Assembly: GCA_017656235.1 (NCBI GenBank)
Contig: JACDOF010000006.1
Span: 89,462-153,461, forward strand
Source of the DNA: Brevibacillus sp.
GTDB taxonomy: Bacteria; Bacillota; Bacilli; Brevibacillales; Brevibacillaceae
Length of the DNA: 64,000 nucleotides
Direction of reading: 5' to 3'
Shown: positions 26,942-35,617 of the stretch, piece by piece
How positions within the stretch are numbered: the stretch's first letter is position 1
Layout: every line of letters begins with the position of its first letter
Position numbers and translations under genes: made by a program
The notes under the pieces: generated by a model
Database searches by the model: none
Told to the model about the DNA's origin: nothing
What the model saw: only the letters and a program-made list of their open reading frames with translations

Positions 26942-27364
26942 TTATGAAATATTTTTTTTATTCAAGATGAATCTGGCAGCTTCATCCGAAGCCCAAAATA
27001 AAAAGGAAGTTAAAGTAGAGGCTATAAAATAATTTTTAACACCAGACCAAAAAGAACGGAAATCAAAATTTAATTCATCAAAGGCCACTAAAAGCCCAAC
27101 TATGAAAACAAATGCGACACCAAATAGCAAATGAATGAATAAGGAACATAACACCCTACCCGCCCCATTAAACCTTTTGGTCAAATAATCAGCCAAAACA
27201 GAAACAGGAACTCCATATATCAACGTGACAAAAAATACAACCAGAGCCACAATTCCAATCGCATCAATGACCGGATGATCCTCTTTCAAAGCCAGAATCC
27301 CCATGAGCAGCACTGTAGACAGAACCGAGGTCAGAATATACGCCAAAAATTTTCTAAATAACAT
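26942..27364 (-). CDS. Hypothetical four-helix membrane protein
   Basis: 140 residues with four hydrophobic helices (about 8-26, 37-58, 75-95, 112-128). ATG with AAGGAGAG upstream at good spacing. Unknown family; AT-rich relative to the host, lying between two transposase remnants. Confidence 0.6.
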   Translation of the reverse strand: MLFRKFLAYILTSVLSTVLLMGILALKEDHPVIDAIGIVALVVFFVTLIYGVPVSVLADYLTKRFNGAGRVLCSLFIHLLFGVAFVFIVGLLVAFDELNFDFRSFWSGVKNYFIASTLTSFLFWASDEAARFILNKKNIS

Positions 27365-27412
27365 CGAATCTCTCCTTATGTGTGTCTGGCCTAATAATAT
27401 ATATTTTTATTT

Positions 27413-27535
27413 TTTCAATCGAGTAGGAGGGGGCGGCTAACCTCCGTCCTCTCACACCATCCAGATTCCTCCTCACGGCGGACCGCCTTGCACTTGGCTA
27501 GCGGTAGGCACTCGCCAGCTCCCGTTGAGACTTTC
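27413..27535 (-). pseudogene. Possible 3' end of a group II intron
   Basis: The minus strand ends GGTGTGAGAGGACGGAGG ... CCCCCTCCTACTCGAT, which resembles domains V-VI and the 3' end of bacterial group II introns. No reverse transcriptase is present next to it. A weak call based on remembered sequence pattern. Confidence 0.35.
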
Positions 27536-27574
27536 ACCCTAAAGATAGACGCCCATGCTGGGCGTACAGAATAA

Positions 27575-27606
27575 CCAATAAAAGGGCTTTTCGGCCCTTT
27601 TATTGG
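27575..27606. terminator. Palindromic hairpin
   Basis: 13-base perfect stem (CCAATAAAAGGGC/GCCCTTTTATTGG) with a short loop, just before a transposase fragment. Terminator-like in both directions. Confidence 0.5.
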
Positions 27607-27870
27607 ATGTACCTGGCCCTAAACGATATCGAACACCGAAAAACCCGGGTACGACGCCAGCAAAACGGATTCGTAGAGCGCTTTAACCTGGAGGAACTGC
27701 AACGAGAACTCGATGCATGGTTGGTTCACTACAACACGGAAGGACCCCACCGCGGATACCGCAACATGGGAAAACGCCCATAGAGACAATTACCAATTAT
27801 CTGTCAGAATTAGAATCTGAATCTATGAAAACTGTACGGAAAGAAGCTTAACTGTACAAACAATGCACAT
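27607..27870 (+). pseudogene. IS481-like transposase remnant, 3' part
   Basis: Reads MYLALNDIEHRKTRVR, NGFVERFN, then HYNTEGPHRGYRNMGKRP followed by a stop. Internal deletion between the catalytic-core end and the C-terminus. Closely related to the other two remnants nearby. The stretch 27871-28069 shows only a GGCCCC...GGGGC hairpin with a T run at about 27919-27943. Confidence 0.7.
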
Positions 27871-28069
27871 AACAAGATGAAGATTAACATTTCCATTCTT
27901 CTTCCCCCACGTGTGTATAGGCCCCAAGAGAGGGGCATTTTCTTAAATCAACAATCTGTCCCCGGTTTTGACCTGGATGCTGCGGGGAGACACACCTTTG
28001 GCTTACATGATTTGATCTTCGTTCCCTATGACATTGGTTTGGTTCTTTTTGACGATGGTCGGCTCAAAC

Positions 28070-28360
28070 TCACCGCCCCTGTGCCTGTTTGGTCCGGTAA
28101 AACTCGTGAAACAGCTTCATCAACGCCCGCTTCTCTATCCGCGATACGTACGAACGGGAGATCCCCAGCTCTCGTGCAATCTCCCGCTGTGTCTTTTCTT
28201 TATCCTTGTCAAGACCAAACCGACCGATGATGACTTCTTTTTCTCGGTCGTCAAGGACATGGATGTATTGATAAATCTTATTGCTCTCCAGCTTGAGCTG
28301 GACTGCATCGACCACTTCGTCACTTTCCGTACCAAGTACATCGATAAGGGTGATTTCATT
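28070..28360 (-). pseudogene. sigK: 3' part of sigK (sporulation sigma factor K, SpoIIIC half), interrupted gene
   Basis: About 97 residues [10 protein letters not shown] ... [13 protein letters not shown] match the C-terminal part of sigma-K, including the region 4 helix-turn-helix [20 protein letters not shown]. The frame loses sigma-K similarity exactly at the Asn-Glu-Ile codons: upstream codons read SVEV instead of the expected Asp/Arg-Glu-Gly, and a stop follows further up. In B. subtilis the skin element splits sigK at this position, in the AATGA of the same Asn-Glu codons. The 5' half is not in the window. The piece is therefore one half of a sigK that would be rebuilt by excision, or the relic of one. 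Confidence 0.85.
28356..28360 (-). other. Attachment-site core AATGA of the sigK-intervening element
   Basis: The 5-base AATGA sequence at the junction matches the recombination core reported for the B. subtilis skin element. To its right are candidate recombinase-binding motifs: the palindrome AGAACAATGTTCT at 28433-28445 and GAATGTTCTT near 28396, with a variant near 28462. Confidence 0.7.
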
Positions 28361-28523
28361 CACCTCAACGGATTGTCTGTTGTTTTGTTTTCCATAGAAT
28401 GTTCTTCACCAACTCGGGTCTGGTTGTTTTTCAGAGAACAATGTTCTTGTCCACTAAAACCAATGTTTTTGACCAACCGCCGAGTTCTCGTGCGCCATAT
28501 AATTCCTGATCTAAGCCTGTTTT

Positions 28524-30005
28524 CTAGGTTAATAATCTCTTCAACCTACCTGAGTCCTTAAGCTTCTTTAGTTCCAGAACAATTGGTACATCGGCCAGAA
28601 GGAATTCATTTTCATTTAATTCTTCAGGAAAAACCCATTTTATTTCTTCATGCACTAATGATTTAACTTCCCCCTCAACTCTCTTAACAAAATAGGTCAT
28701 CAACCTAATAATCCTTTCATGAAATTTATAAATACTCTCTCTAAAGTACCTCTGTACTTTGACTTTAATGTTTAATTCTTCTTTCAATTCACGGCGTAAA
28801 CATCTCTCAGGGGTTTCATTTAATTTCAGCTTTCCGCCCGGAAACTCCCACTTGCCAGCGTTTTCATCGATTCCTCCTCGTTTAGCAATAAGAACTTTAC
28901 CATTCTCTATAAGAATACCCGCTGCAACAGTGATCACATCAGCTGCATGATGAACTTCTCTATGGCAATTTGGGCAAAGTGCTATTGCATTTTCGACAGT
29001 GTCTTCTCCACCTTCTGCTAGGGGTATTTTGTGATGCACTTCAAGATACGGGGTAAGATCACTAGCACGAACGAACGGTGCTGGTTTTCGACATTTCTCA
29101 CAAACACCTTTAGCCCGTTCCAAGACCTCCACAATGACATCGGGGTTTCGTATAAATTGGGTTGAGGTAACTAACAGCTTACCCGGTATTTTATCTACTT
29201 TAAGTAAACGATTTCGCCTTTCAGTTCTGGACCTAACTCTTGCCAATTGAACCTGCTTACTAACCTCTTGGTCATATTCTTTCTGGGTAATAGCTTTCCT
29301 TACGAATAACGAATTAATCTTATGAAGCATAAACCATCTTGATCCATCGCTCGGATCATAGTGATGACTCTCATAACGAAATATTCCTATTAAGGTCAGT
29401 CTGGTATCTTGCTTTTCGAATACATAAATCGGAGTATTTGTTTTATTTGAGTTAATAATCGCTGAGTTATATTTATAGTCTGGATTAAATACACCTTTGA
29501 GGCTATACATGTAGTACTTTAGTATATGATTTGGTTCAATCCACTTGTTTGGGTACTTCCCTTCTTCAAAAGTGCACTTTACAAAAATGGCTTGGTAATT
29601 TGGTTCATCACCAATAAGATATATTCCAGATTGCGTGTCGTACGTTTGCGCAAATATTGAAATATCCCAAGACGTATATTCCTTACCTATTACGAAATCA
29701 TCAATTACAGTAACATCATCTATGTAATGTGCAAACTTTTCTATGAACTCTGGATATAAGTCCTCATATGTTTTTAGACCAAGTTCCTTGAAACGATCAT
29801 AAAGTGCCCTTTTCGGATCTCCTATAGGTGGTATAACCTCAAAACGTTGTAAGTATCTTTTCAAATCACCAATCTTCTTCATTCTCTGAACAATAGTTTT
29901 AGAACGAGTTACTTTATTCTTATATATGTCCTCTAATTCAGGATGTAAAAGAGCCGGGTCTTCTACCTCATCTACAACGAAGTTGATAGCATCTTCTATA
30001 TTCAT
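28524..30005 (-). CDS. HNH endonuclease-Nudix hydrolase fusion with N-terminal DUF3427-like domain
   Basis: 493 residues from ATG 30005 (AGAGGTG upstream); an in-frame extension to 30068 has no ribosome site. Residues ~100-220 (DDFVIGKEYTSWDISIFAQ ... TPIYVFEKQDTRLTLIGIFRY) resemble the DUF3427-type domain found in modification-dependent restriction systems; this is the least certain part. Residues ~300-353 form an HNH domain: CEKCRKPAPF, LEVHHKIPLAEGGED, NAIALCPNCHREVHH. Residues ~357-460 form a Nudix hydrolase with the box GGKLKLNETPERCLRRELKEEL (split: G at 390, REL/KEE about 405-411). It lies 160 bases inside the proposed sigK element. A role in defence by cutting modified DNA while hydrolysing modified nucleotides is inference; MutT-type and HNH activities each follow from intact motifs. 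Confidence 0.8.
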   Translation of the reverse strand: MNIEDAINFVVDEVEDPALLHPELEDIYKNKVTRSKTIVQRMKKIGDLKRYLQRFEVIPPIGDPKRALYDRFKELGLKTYEDLYPEFIEKFAHYIDDVTVIDDFVIGKEYTSWDISIFAQTYDTQSGIYLIGDEPNYQAIFVKCTFEEGKYPNKWIEPNHILKYYMYSLKGVFNPDYKYNSAIINSNKTNTPIYVFEKQDTRLTLIGIFRYESHHYDPSDGSRWFMLHKINSLFVRKAITQKEYDQEVSKQVQLARVRSRTERRNRLLKVDKIPGKLLVTSTQFIRNPDVIVEVLERAKGVCEKCRKPAPFVRASDLTPYLEVHHKIPLAEGGEDTVENAIALCPNCHREVHHAADVITVAAGILIENGKVLIAKRGGIDENAGKWEFPGGKLKLNETPERCLRRELKEELNIKVKVQRYFRESIYKFHERIIRLMTYFVKRVEGEVKSLVHEEIKWVFPEELNENEFLLADVPIVLELKKLKDSGRLKRLLT

Positions 30006-30112
30006 ACCGACACCTCTAACATGTAATATATTGAAGAACGATTTTGGAAAGCATCTCCATCTCATCATTGCTACATTACTAGATTGTGTAGAGCATCACT
30101 AATCTTAAGGCA

Positions 30113-31435
30113 CTATTCTTCTTCAACTGTATATGTCCCATCGCTTTTCAAGCGTATGCTTACATTTCGTTTTTTTCCGCTAACCGTAATTTCACCAAAA
30201 TACGATTTATAGTTTTTGGTACCTGCATTAAAATTTACCTCCCACCAATACTTATCATTAAATCGGACATCCCAGATACGAAGGGTATCGCTATCTACCT
30301 TAGAAGCCTTGCCTAAACCGAAGAAAGTTAGAGTTTGTTTCTTAAGTGACTCGTCCTCAAGAACAAGATGTACATATACTTCAGATAATGGAATCTCCTC
30401 TTTATACACCCATTCACCATTCGGATTAATAAATCCCTGAAGGCCATCTTCCTTGATCCACGCATATCCTTCGGAAAACGAATTAACTTGCAACAAATTA
30501 TTCCAAACCCAATCCCCTTTTTTGTTAATAAGTCCGCTATTATAAGGGCCCATCGATACGACAGCTAGTCCATCATTAAACCCATCAATATTCTCTACTT
30601 CCATAGGAGGAATCACCCACTGATTTGATTTATTGATGACCCCCCATTTACCATTTAATTGAACGCTTGCAACACCTTCTGAGAAACTACGAGCACGATC
30701 ATATTGTGGTTGGATAATCCATTGTCCCTTTTTATCTATAAAACCTACCTTGTTATTTATGTATACGAGTGCAACTCCTTCATGAAAGTCACCTGCAAAA
30801 TCAAACTTTGGTTTTATTACCCAATCACCATTTTTATTTATATAGCCATATTTCCATGGTTTTTCAGCTTGCCTAACCAAAGCTAAGTCCTCGGAAAATG
30901 ATCGTGCATCATAAAATTTACGTGGTTTTATAACAAAGTTTCCCGTTTTATCTATCCACCCATACTTGTCCCACACCTTAACTAAAGCAAGCCCATTTTG
31001 AAAAGTTCTAAAAGAATACCCTGGCTTTCCAATGATTACAAATTTTCCGGCCTTGTCAATATATCCGGTTATCTTAGACCCATTTTCTGTAGTTGAAACC
31101 AACGCAAGTCCTTCTGCAAACCGAGATGCACTCGAAAATTTTGGGGGAATTACCCATTTTCCCGTTTTATCAATAAAGCCATAGGATCCTTCAGATGAAA
31201 CAACTGCAAAGCCTTCAGAAAATCCTTCAACCATATCATACTTTGGTGGAATGACCCATTTTCCGTAAACATCTATGTAACCATACTTCTGTGATTCTTC
31301 ATCAAAACGAGGCATCAATCCTTCAGACAAACCACCAGAATATACATAAGCGTCAACGGGATTGGAAAAGGATATTTCCATTAGAATGACAAACATCATA
31401 ATAAAAAATGTTTTTATGAATATTTTATAACTCAT
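30113..31435 (-). CDS. Secreted or surface WG-repeat protein
   Basis: 440 residues from ATG 31435 (GAGGTG 6 bases upstream). Signal peptide to about residue 30 (NPVDAYV). Residues ~45-340 hold about seven WG repeats of the type GYIDKTGKWVIPPKF...FSEGLALV. A C-terminal domain of about 90 residues (LVLEDESLKKQTLTFFGLGK ...) is unassigned. WG proteins are common but poorly understood. AT-rich. Between the HNH-Nudix gene and the recombinase on the element. Confidence 0.8.
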   Translation of the reverse strand: MSYKIFIKTFFIMMFVILMEISFSNPVDAYVYSGGLSEGLMPRFDEESQKYGYIDVYGKWVIPPKYDMVEGFSEGFAVVSSEGSYGFIDKTGKWVIPPKFSSASRFAEGLALVSTTENGSKITGYIDKAGKFVIIGKPGYSFRTFQNGLALVKVWDKYGWIDKTGNFVIKPRKFYDARSFSEDLALVRQAEKPWKYGYINKNGDWVIKPKFDFAGDFHEGVALVYINNKVGFIDKKGQWIIQPQYDRARSFSEGVASVQLNGKWGVINKSNQWVIPPMEVENIDGFNDGLAVVSMGPYNSGLINKKGDWVWNNLLQVNSFSEGYAWIKEDGLQGFINPNGEWVYKEEIPLSEVYVHLVLEDESLKKQTLTFFGLGKASKVDSDTLRIWDVRFNDKYWWEVNFNAGTKNYKSYFGEITVSGKKRNVSIRLKSDGTYTVEEE

Positions 31436-31689
31436 TATTTTCACCTCACCCTATTAACCCGTAATAATGAAGACCTTTGACGTCCACCCCCAAAAATGTA
31501 CACCTCACCTATTTTGGGAATTTTAGATAGAATTCGACAAATAGGATTATAGTCCTTTTTAACTCCAAAAAATTACAAAATACGCAATCTTCATTTAAAG
31601 ATGAGGAGATGGTTCTTCTATTTAATGGTACGCACATCCTTCTAGTTTGAATAAATCCCAATGCCACTAACCGTAATGCACAAAAAATT

Positions 31690-31713
31690 CCTCCAGCAAA
31701 AAGCAGCTGGAGG
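31690..31713 (-). terminator. Hairpin with U tract
   Basis: CCTCCAGC/GCTGGAGG, 8-base loop, followed on the minus strand by AATTTTTTG. It could end the recombinase transcript. The rest of 31436-31920 shows no gene. Confidence 0.55.
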
Positions 31714-31924
31714 GTTCGACACTATCGTTCGTTCATATACATTTTTCCTCGCCTTAAATGCAAACATGTAGACTGCTCAAGTTGATTACTCAATTGATCC
31801 TTAACGAACACTATCTGTTCTTTAAAAGACGGGAGATCCTATTCAATCATCTTCCTTACCTGCTTCGCGGTGATCCTAGTTAAGTCCGTATAATTGTGTA
31901 AAAATATGAGTCTCTTAAAAAATA

Positions 31925-32083
31925 AAGGAGCCATATGAAAAACCCCTCGGTTAGAATGAAGTTTGCGGACACCATTCTTAAGAGAGGAGTTTTTGTTATG
32001 GCTCAATACCAGATTAGCGTAGATTCCAAGCTTTTGCATCAGCTTTCTGATGTGAACCAATTGCAAAGCAATTACACTTCTTG
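31925..32083 (+). pseudogene. IS256-like transposase 5' remnant
   Basis: After a possible IS end (AAAAACCCCTCGGTTAGAA) and AGAGAGGAG site, an ATG at 31999 opens MAQYQISVDSKLLHQL, the N-terminus of an IS256-family transposase, which then runs into unrelated sequence and stops after 28 codons near the end of the recombinase gene. Confidence 0.5.
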
Positions 32084-33530
32084 ACGGCTCCGGAATGTAA
32101 AGTCGATGTCGATTGTTCCATCTTGGTGAACGATAATCTCGTTTATCAGGGCTTGAAATGCAAGGAACAGGTCCTGATCCTGGTTCTTCAAGGCGCGGAA
32201 CGCCTCTATGATGGACCGAATCTCTGTGTCCGTGTGAGCCTGGTTTTCCAATAGGAAGATGTTGTCCTCACACTGTCGGATGGCCTCATCCAGTTCGATC
32301 CGCTTTGCCTCGAATTCACCCTTGTCGATGAGCCGCTCAAGGAACAGATCGAGCAGCCCCTTTTTCTTGTTCTGAAGTTGCTGCAGTTGCTTCCTCAGAA
32401 CCGCCAGGTCTTCCTGCCGGCGCTTTTCGAAATCACTGGTGAAGTTGAGCGAGATCGACTGCCCCTCCTCAAGCAGCCGGCCAATCACCAGCTCCCGGAA
32501 GTCTTCGTAACGGATCGGGTCATGATTGACGCAACCGTCATGCGCAGCACGTCGGTATTGACTGCACTTCAAATAATCCCAGTACGTGCGCTCACCGTCT
32601 TTTCTCTGCTTCCAACTTCGGACAATGACCATATTGAATCCGCATACAGCACACTTTGCCATACCTCGAAACTCATTCCATGGAGTGAACTTCTTCCGCT
32701 TGTTCTTCGTGTCCTTGTTGTTCGCTTTCTCCCATGCTTCGCGTGAGATGATGGCCGGATGATGATCTCGAAAGATAATCCATTGTTCCCGAGGGTTTCG
32801 GATCTGTTTCTTCCGGCCACCGACTTTCCATGACGAAATTGCCGCAGTATATGGGATTGTGGATAAGCCTATGTACGGATGTGACCTGCCAAATACGCCC
32901 CAGTTTAGGAGGGACCCCCATTCCGTTGAGTTCCTTTACTATCCTCTTGTATCCCCACCCTTGATTGTACCAGTCAAATATCTGTCGCACATACATAGCT
33001 TCTTCCTCATTAATTACGAGCTTACCATCTACTTTGTCGAAACCATATGGGGTTTTGCCGATATGTTCGCCCCTGCGGACTTTTGCGGCCAAGGCGGCAG
33101 AAACACCGGCAGAAAGAGTACGGCTATACTGCGCTGCGAAAAGACTCCATAGCTCGAACGACATATCATTTTTTCCCGCTTTATGGGAGTCGTACCCTTC
33201 CTCGACGGAGATGATTCGGACACCGTGCGCAAGGAGGACTTCCCGGATCTCAAGCGAGTCCTTCAAATCTCGTGCAAGGCGGGAGATCGACTTGAACACG
33301 GCCATTTTGATCTCTTTTTTCTTCGCTTTTTCCAAGATCAGTTGGATAGCCGCTCGATCAAGAAAGGTTGTACCGCTGATCCCTTCGTCCTTGAACACAC
33401 AGTTTTCGTCCCAGATAAAACCATTTCTTTCCAACCGATTCCGACAGATGTCAATTTGGTTCTCTACAGACGAGACCTGTTCATCTCGATCGGTTGAGAT
33501 GCGCACATAAACTGCATAGTCCTTTCCCAT
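32072..33530 (-). pseudogene. Large serine recombinase (SpoIVCA-like) with one frameshift
   Basis: Together the two frames give about 486 residues, close to the 500 of SpoIVCA. Frame one (33530 to about 32830): resolvase domain with catalytic Ser12 in YVRISTD, then QIDICRNRLERNGF, VFKSISRLARD and a recombinase domain (GKTPYGFDKVDGKLVINEEE). Frame two (about 32830 to 32072): GGRKKQIRNPREQWIIFRDH, a zinc-ribbon-like MAKCAVCGFN...YLKCSQYRRAAHDGCVNH, a coiled coil and a C-terminal tail. The switch falls just after NFV in frame one. One base change restores a single frame, so it is a mutation or a sequencing error. It is the best candidate for the enzyme that moves the sigK element. Confidence 0.8.
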
Positions 33531-33579
33531 GAACCTATCCTCCCGCAGTCCGCAATTGGCTTACATACGATTATACCAC

Positions 33580-35140
33580 GTTTCAATCCACGCCCGCGCA
33601 CAGCGGGCGACTACCGAATGGCTGCATGAACTGTGTGCGAAGCTGGAGTTTCAATCCACGCCCGCGCACAGCGGGCGACTAGAGGCGTCCGCCGGTGAAC
33701 GTAAGTGTTTTCGAGTTTCAATCCACGCCCGCGCACAGCGGGCGACTGGGGATGATTATGTTGCTTGTGTTTGTTATAGATGTTTCAATCCACGCCCGCG
33801 CACAGCGGGCGACAGTATTCTCTTGGTTTTCCGCCGACTCTGGGTGTGTTTCAATCCACGCCCGCGCACAGCGGGCGACGTGCATTCTGCAAAGTATTAT
33901 GGAGTATCTGAGGTTTCAATCCACGCCCGCGCACAGCGGGCGACACCGGTCGGCGCTATTTTTTATCATCGCGTGAGGGGTTTCAATCCACGCCCGCGCA
34001 CAGCGGGCGACGTATTCTCTGGGTTTTCCGCCGAGTCTGGGTGTGTTTCAATCCACGCCCGCGCACAGCGGGCGACGAGGATTGATGCCGCGAACAGGCA
34101 GATCAAGATCGTGTTTCAATCCACGCCCGCGCACAGCGGGCGACTGATTACTCTTTGCCGTCCTGATTCTCTGACGTAGTTTCAATCCACGCCCGCGCAC
34201 AGCGGGCGACGTCACATACGACATCCTTGCCGTCAATGCAATCGAAGTTTCAATCCACGCCCGCGCACAGCGGGCGACCAACCGGTCCGCCTCCCTCGCG
34301 ATGGTAAAGCTATGTTTCAATCCACGCCCGCGCACAGCGGGCGACGTCACATACGACATCCTTGCCGTCAATGCAATCGAAGTTTCAATCCACGCCCGCG
34401 CACAGCGGGCGACTGTAAACTCTTATTTCCGCCGCACCTTGGATCATGTTTCAATCCACGCCCGCGCACAGCGGGCGACAATCATGTCCACGAGTTCTTT
34501 CGCGCCACTCCGGTTTCAATCCACGCCCGCGCACAGCGGGCGACCAAAATCGCCGTCGGTTAGAGTTGTTCTATACAGTTTCAATCCACGCCCGCGCACA
34601 GCGGGCGACAGTCAAAACCAGGGCGACTATTGCTGCTATCTGTAGTTTCAATCCACGCCCGCGCACAGCGGGCGACTCTTCCGGAGTCGATCATCGAACT
34701 GGTAAAGGGGTTTCAATCCACGCCCGCGCACAGCGGGCGACAGGGGAAACGTCACATCACGTGGTGCGTAGAAGGGGTTTCAATCCACGCCCGCGCACAG
34801 CGGGCGACTTAAAACTAAAAATATATTACAATATTATCAAGTTTCAATCCACGCCCGCGCACAGCGGGCGACTCAAACTCCTGCAGCAGGTGATACAAAT
34901 CGAGAACGGTTTCAATCCACGCCCGCGCACAGCGGGCGACATAATCCTATGCTTTCCTGTTATCAGGGAACTAATGTTTCAATCCACGCCCGCGCACAGC
35001 GGGCGACTTCCTAGCTTTTCTAAGGGATTCAAGCCTTTTTAGGTTTCAATCCACGCCCGCGCACAGCGGGCGACATACAAGATGCATTATCAATGGAGGG
35101 ATAAAAATGTTTCAATCCACGCCCGCGCACAGCGGGCGAC
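33580..35140 (-). CRISPR. Type I-C CRISPR array, 24 repeats and 23 spacers
   Basis: 24 identical 32-base repeats, plus-strand form beginning GTTTCAATCCACGCCCGC and ending CAGCGGGCGAC; they fold as CGCCCGC-gcaca-GCGGGCG. Repeat starts run from 33580 to 35109; spacers are 32-36 bases. By the usual I-C orientation (repeat ending in ATTGAAAC) the array is transcribed on the minus strand, so the leader is on the right, next to cas2, and the oldest spacers are at 33612. Spacers 34211-34246 and 34346-34381 are identical. Spacers 33814-33847 and 34012-34044 differ at two positions plus one end base. No repeat decay was seen at the leader-distal end. Confidence 0.99.
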
Positions 35141-35312
35141 GGTACTTACAATAAACACTTGTCACACTTACGTTTTTCTACCATTTTCCGCGAACCCCAA
35201 ACATGATGTTTCAATTCAGATCCACCCTCAACCGGGTAGAATATCACAATTATAGAGGAATCAGGCGTGCGAACCCCACTGGGTCCTAATGTTCACTTGG
35301 GGTTCGCACTCA
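35141..35312 (-). promoter_or_regulatory. CRISPR leader
   Basis: AT-rich stretch between cas2 and the first repeat. It holds a perfect 12-base inverted repeat GTGCGAACCCCA (35267-35278)/TGGGGTTCGCAC (35298-35309), a further GCGAACCCCAA copy near 35190, and a minus-strand TATAAT at 35249-35254 that could drive the pre-crRNA. A repeat-like GTTTCAATTCAG at 35208 is too different to count as a repeat. Confidence 0.75.
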
Positions 35313-35603
35313 TTAAATCATCATTAATCCCTCCGGATCATACCCCTGTTTTGCACCAATATGGTCTATCTTCCCTTTCCATTTTGACCCCAGGTGATAA
35401 AACCGCAAACTATCAGCTTCTGGATCAATTATCTTTTTCAATTGAAACTGCAATTCTGCAAACTGATGCGGATCTACCAAGCACTCAAACACTGAATTTT
35501 GCACACGTTGTCCGTAATTTTCACATAACGTAGCGACCTTACGCAGTCTTTTTTGCCCTGAAACAGACTGTGTACTGACATCATAAGTGATTAACACCAT
35601 CAT
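35313..35603 (-). CDS. cas2: CRISPR-associated endonuclease Cas2
   Basis: 96 residues, MMVLITYDVSTQS...GQKRLRKVATLCENYGQRVQNSVFEC, a ferredoxin-like Cas2 of the I-C type with the metal-binding Asp in TYDV. It forms the spacer integration complex with Cas1. Last gene of the cas operon, followed by the leader. Confidence 0.97.
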   Translation of the reverse strand: MMVLITYDVSTQSVSGQKRLRKVATLCENYGQRVQNSVFECLVDPHQFAELQFQLKKIIDPEADSLRFYHLGSKWKGKIDHIGAKQGYDPEGLMMI

Positions 35604-35617
35604 CCATTCATCACCTG

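Noticed and set aside
27877..28230. 117-codon plus-strand frame
   Set aside because: Its second half is antisense to the sigK fragment and its first half shows no coding pattern or ribosome site.
33529..35042. Open frames running through the CRISPR array
   Set aside because: The repeat unit happens to be open in several frames (repeated STPAHSGR-type peptides). These are artefacts of the array.
33612..35108. Self-targeting spacers
   Set aside because: By eye I found no spacer matching the rest of the window. This is not a full search; an alignment of all 23 spacers against the whole genome would decide.
35208..35239. Possible 25th CRISPR repeat in the leader
   Set aside because: Only the first eight bases match the repeat; the distance to the last true repeat does not fit a spacer. 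Treated as leader sequence.
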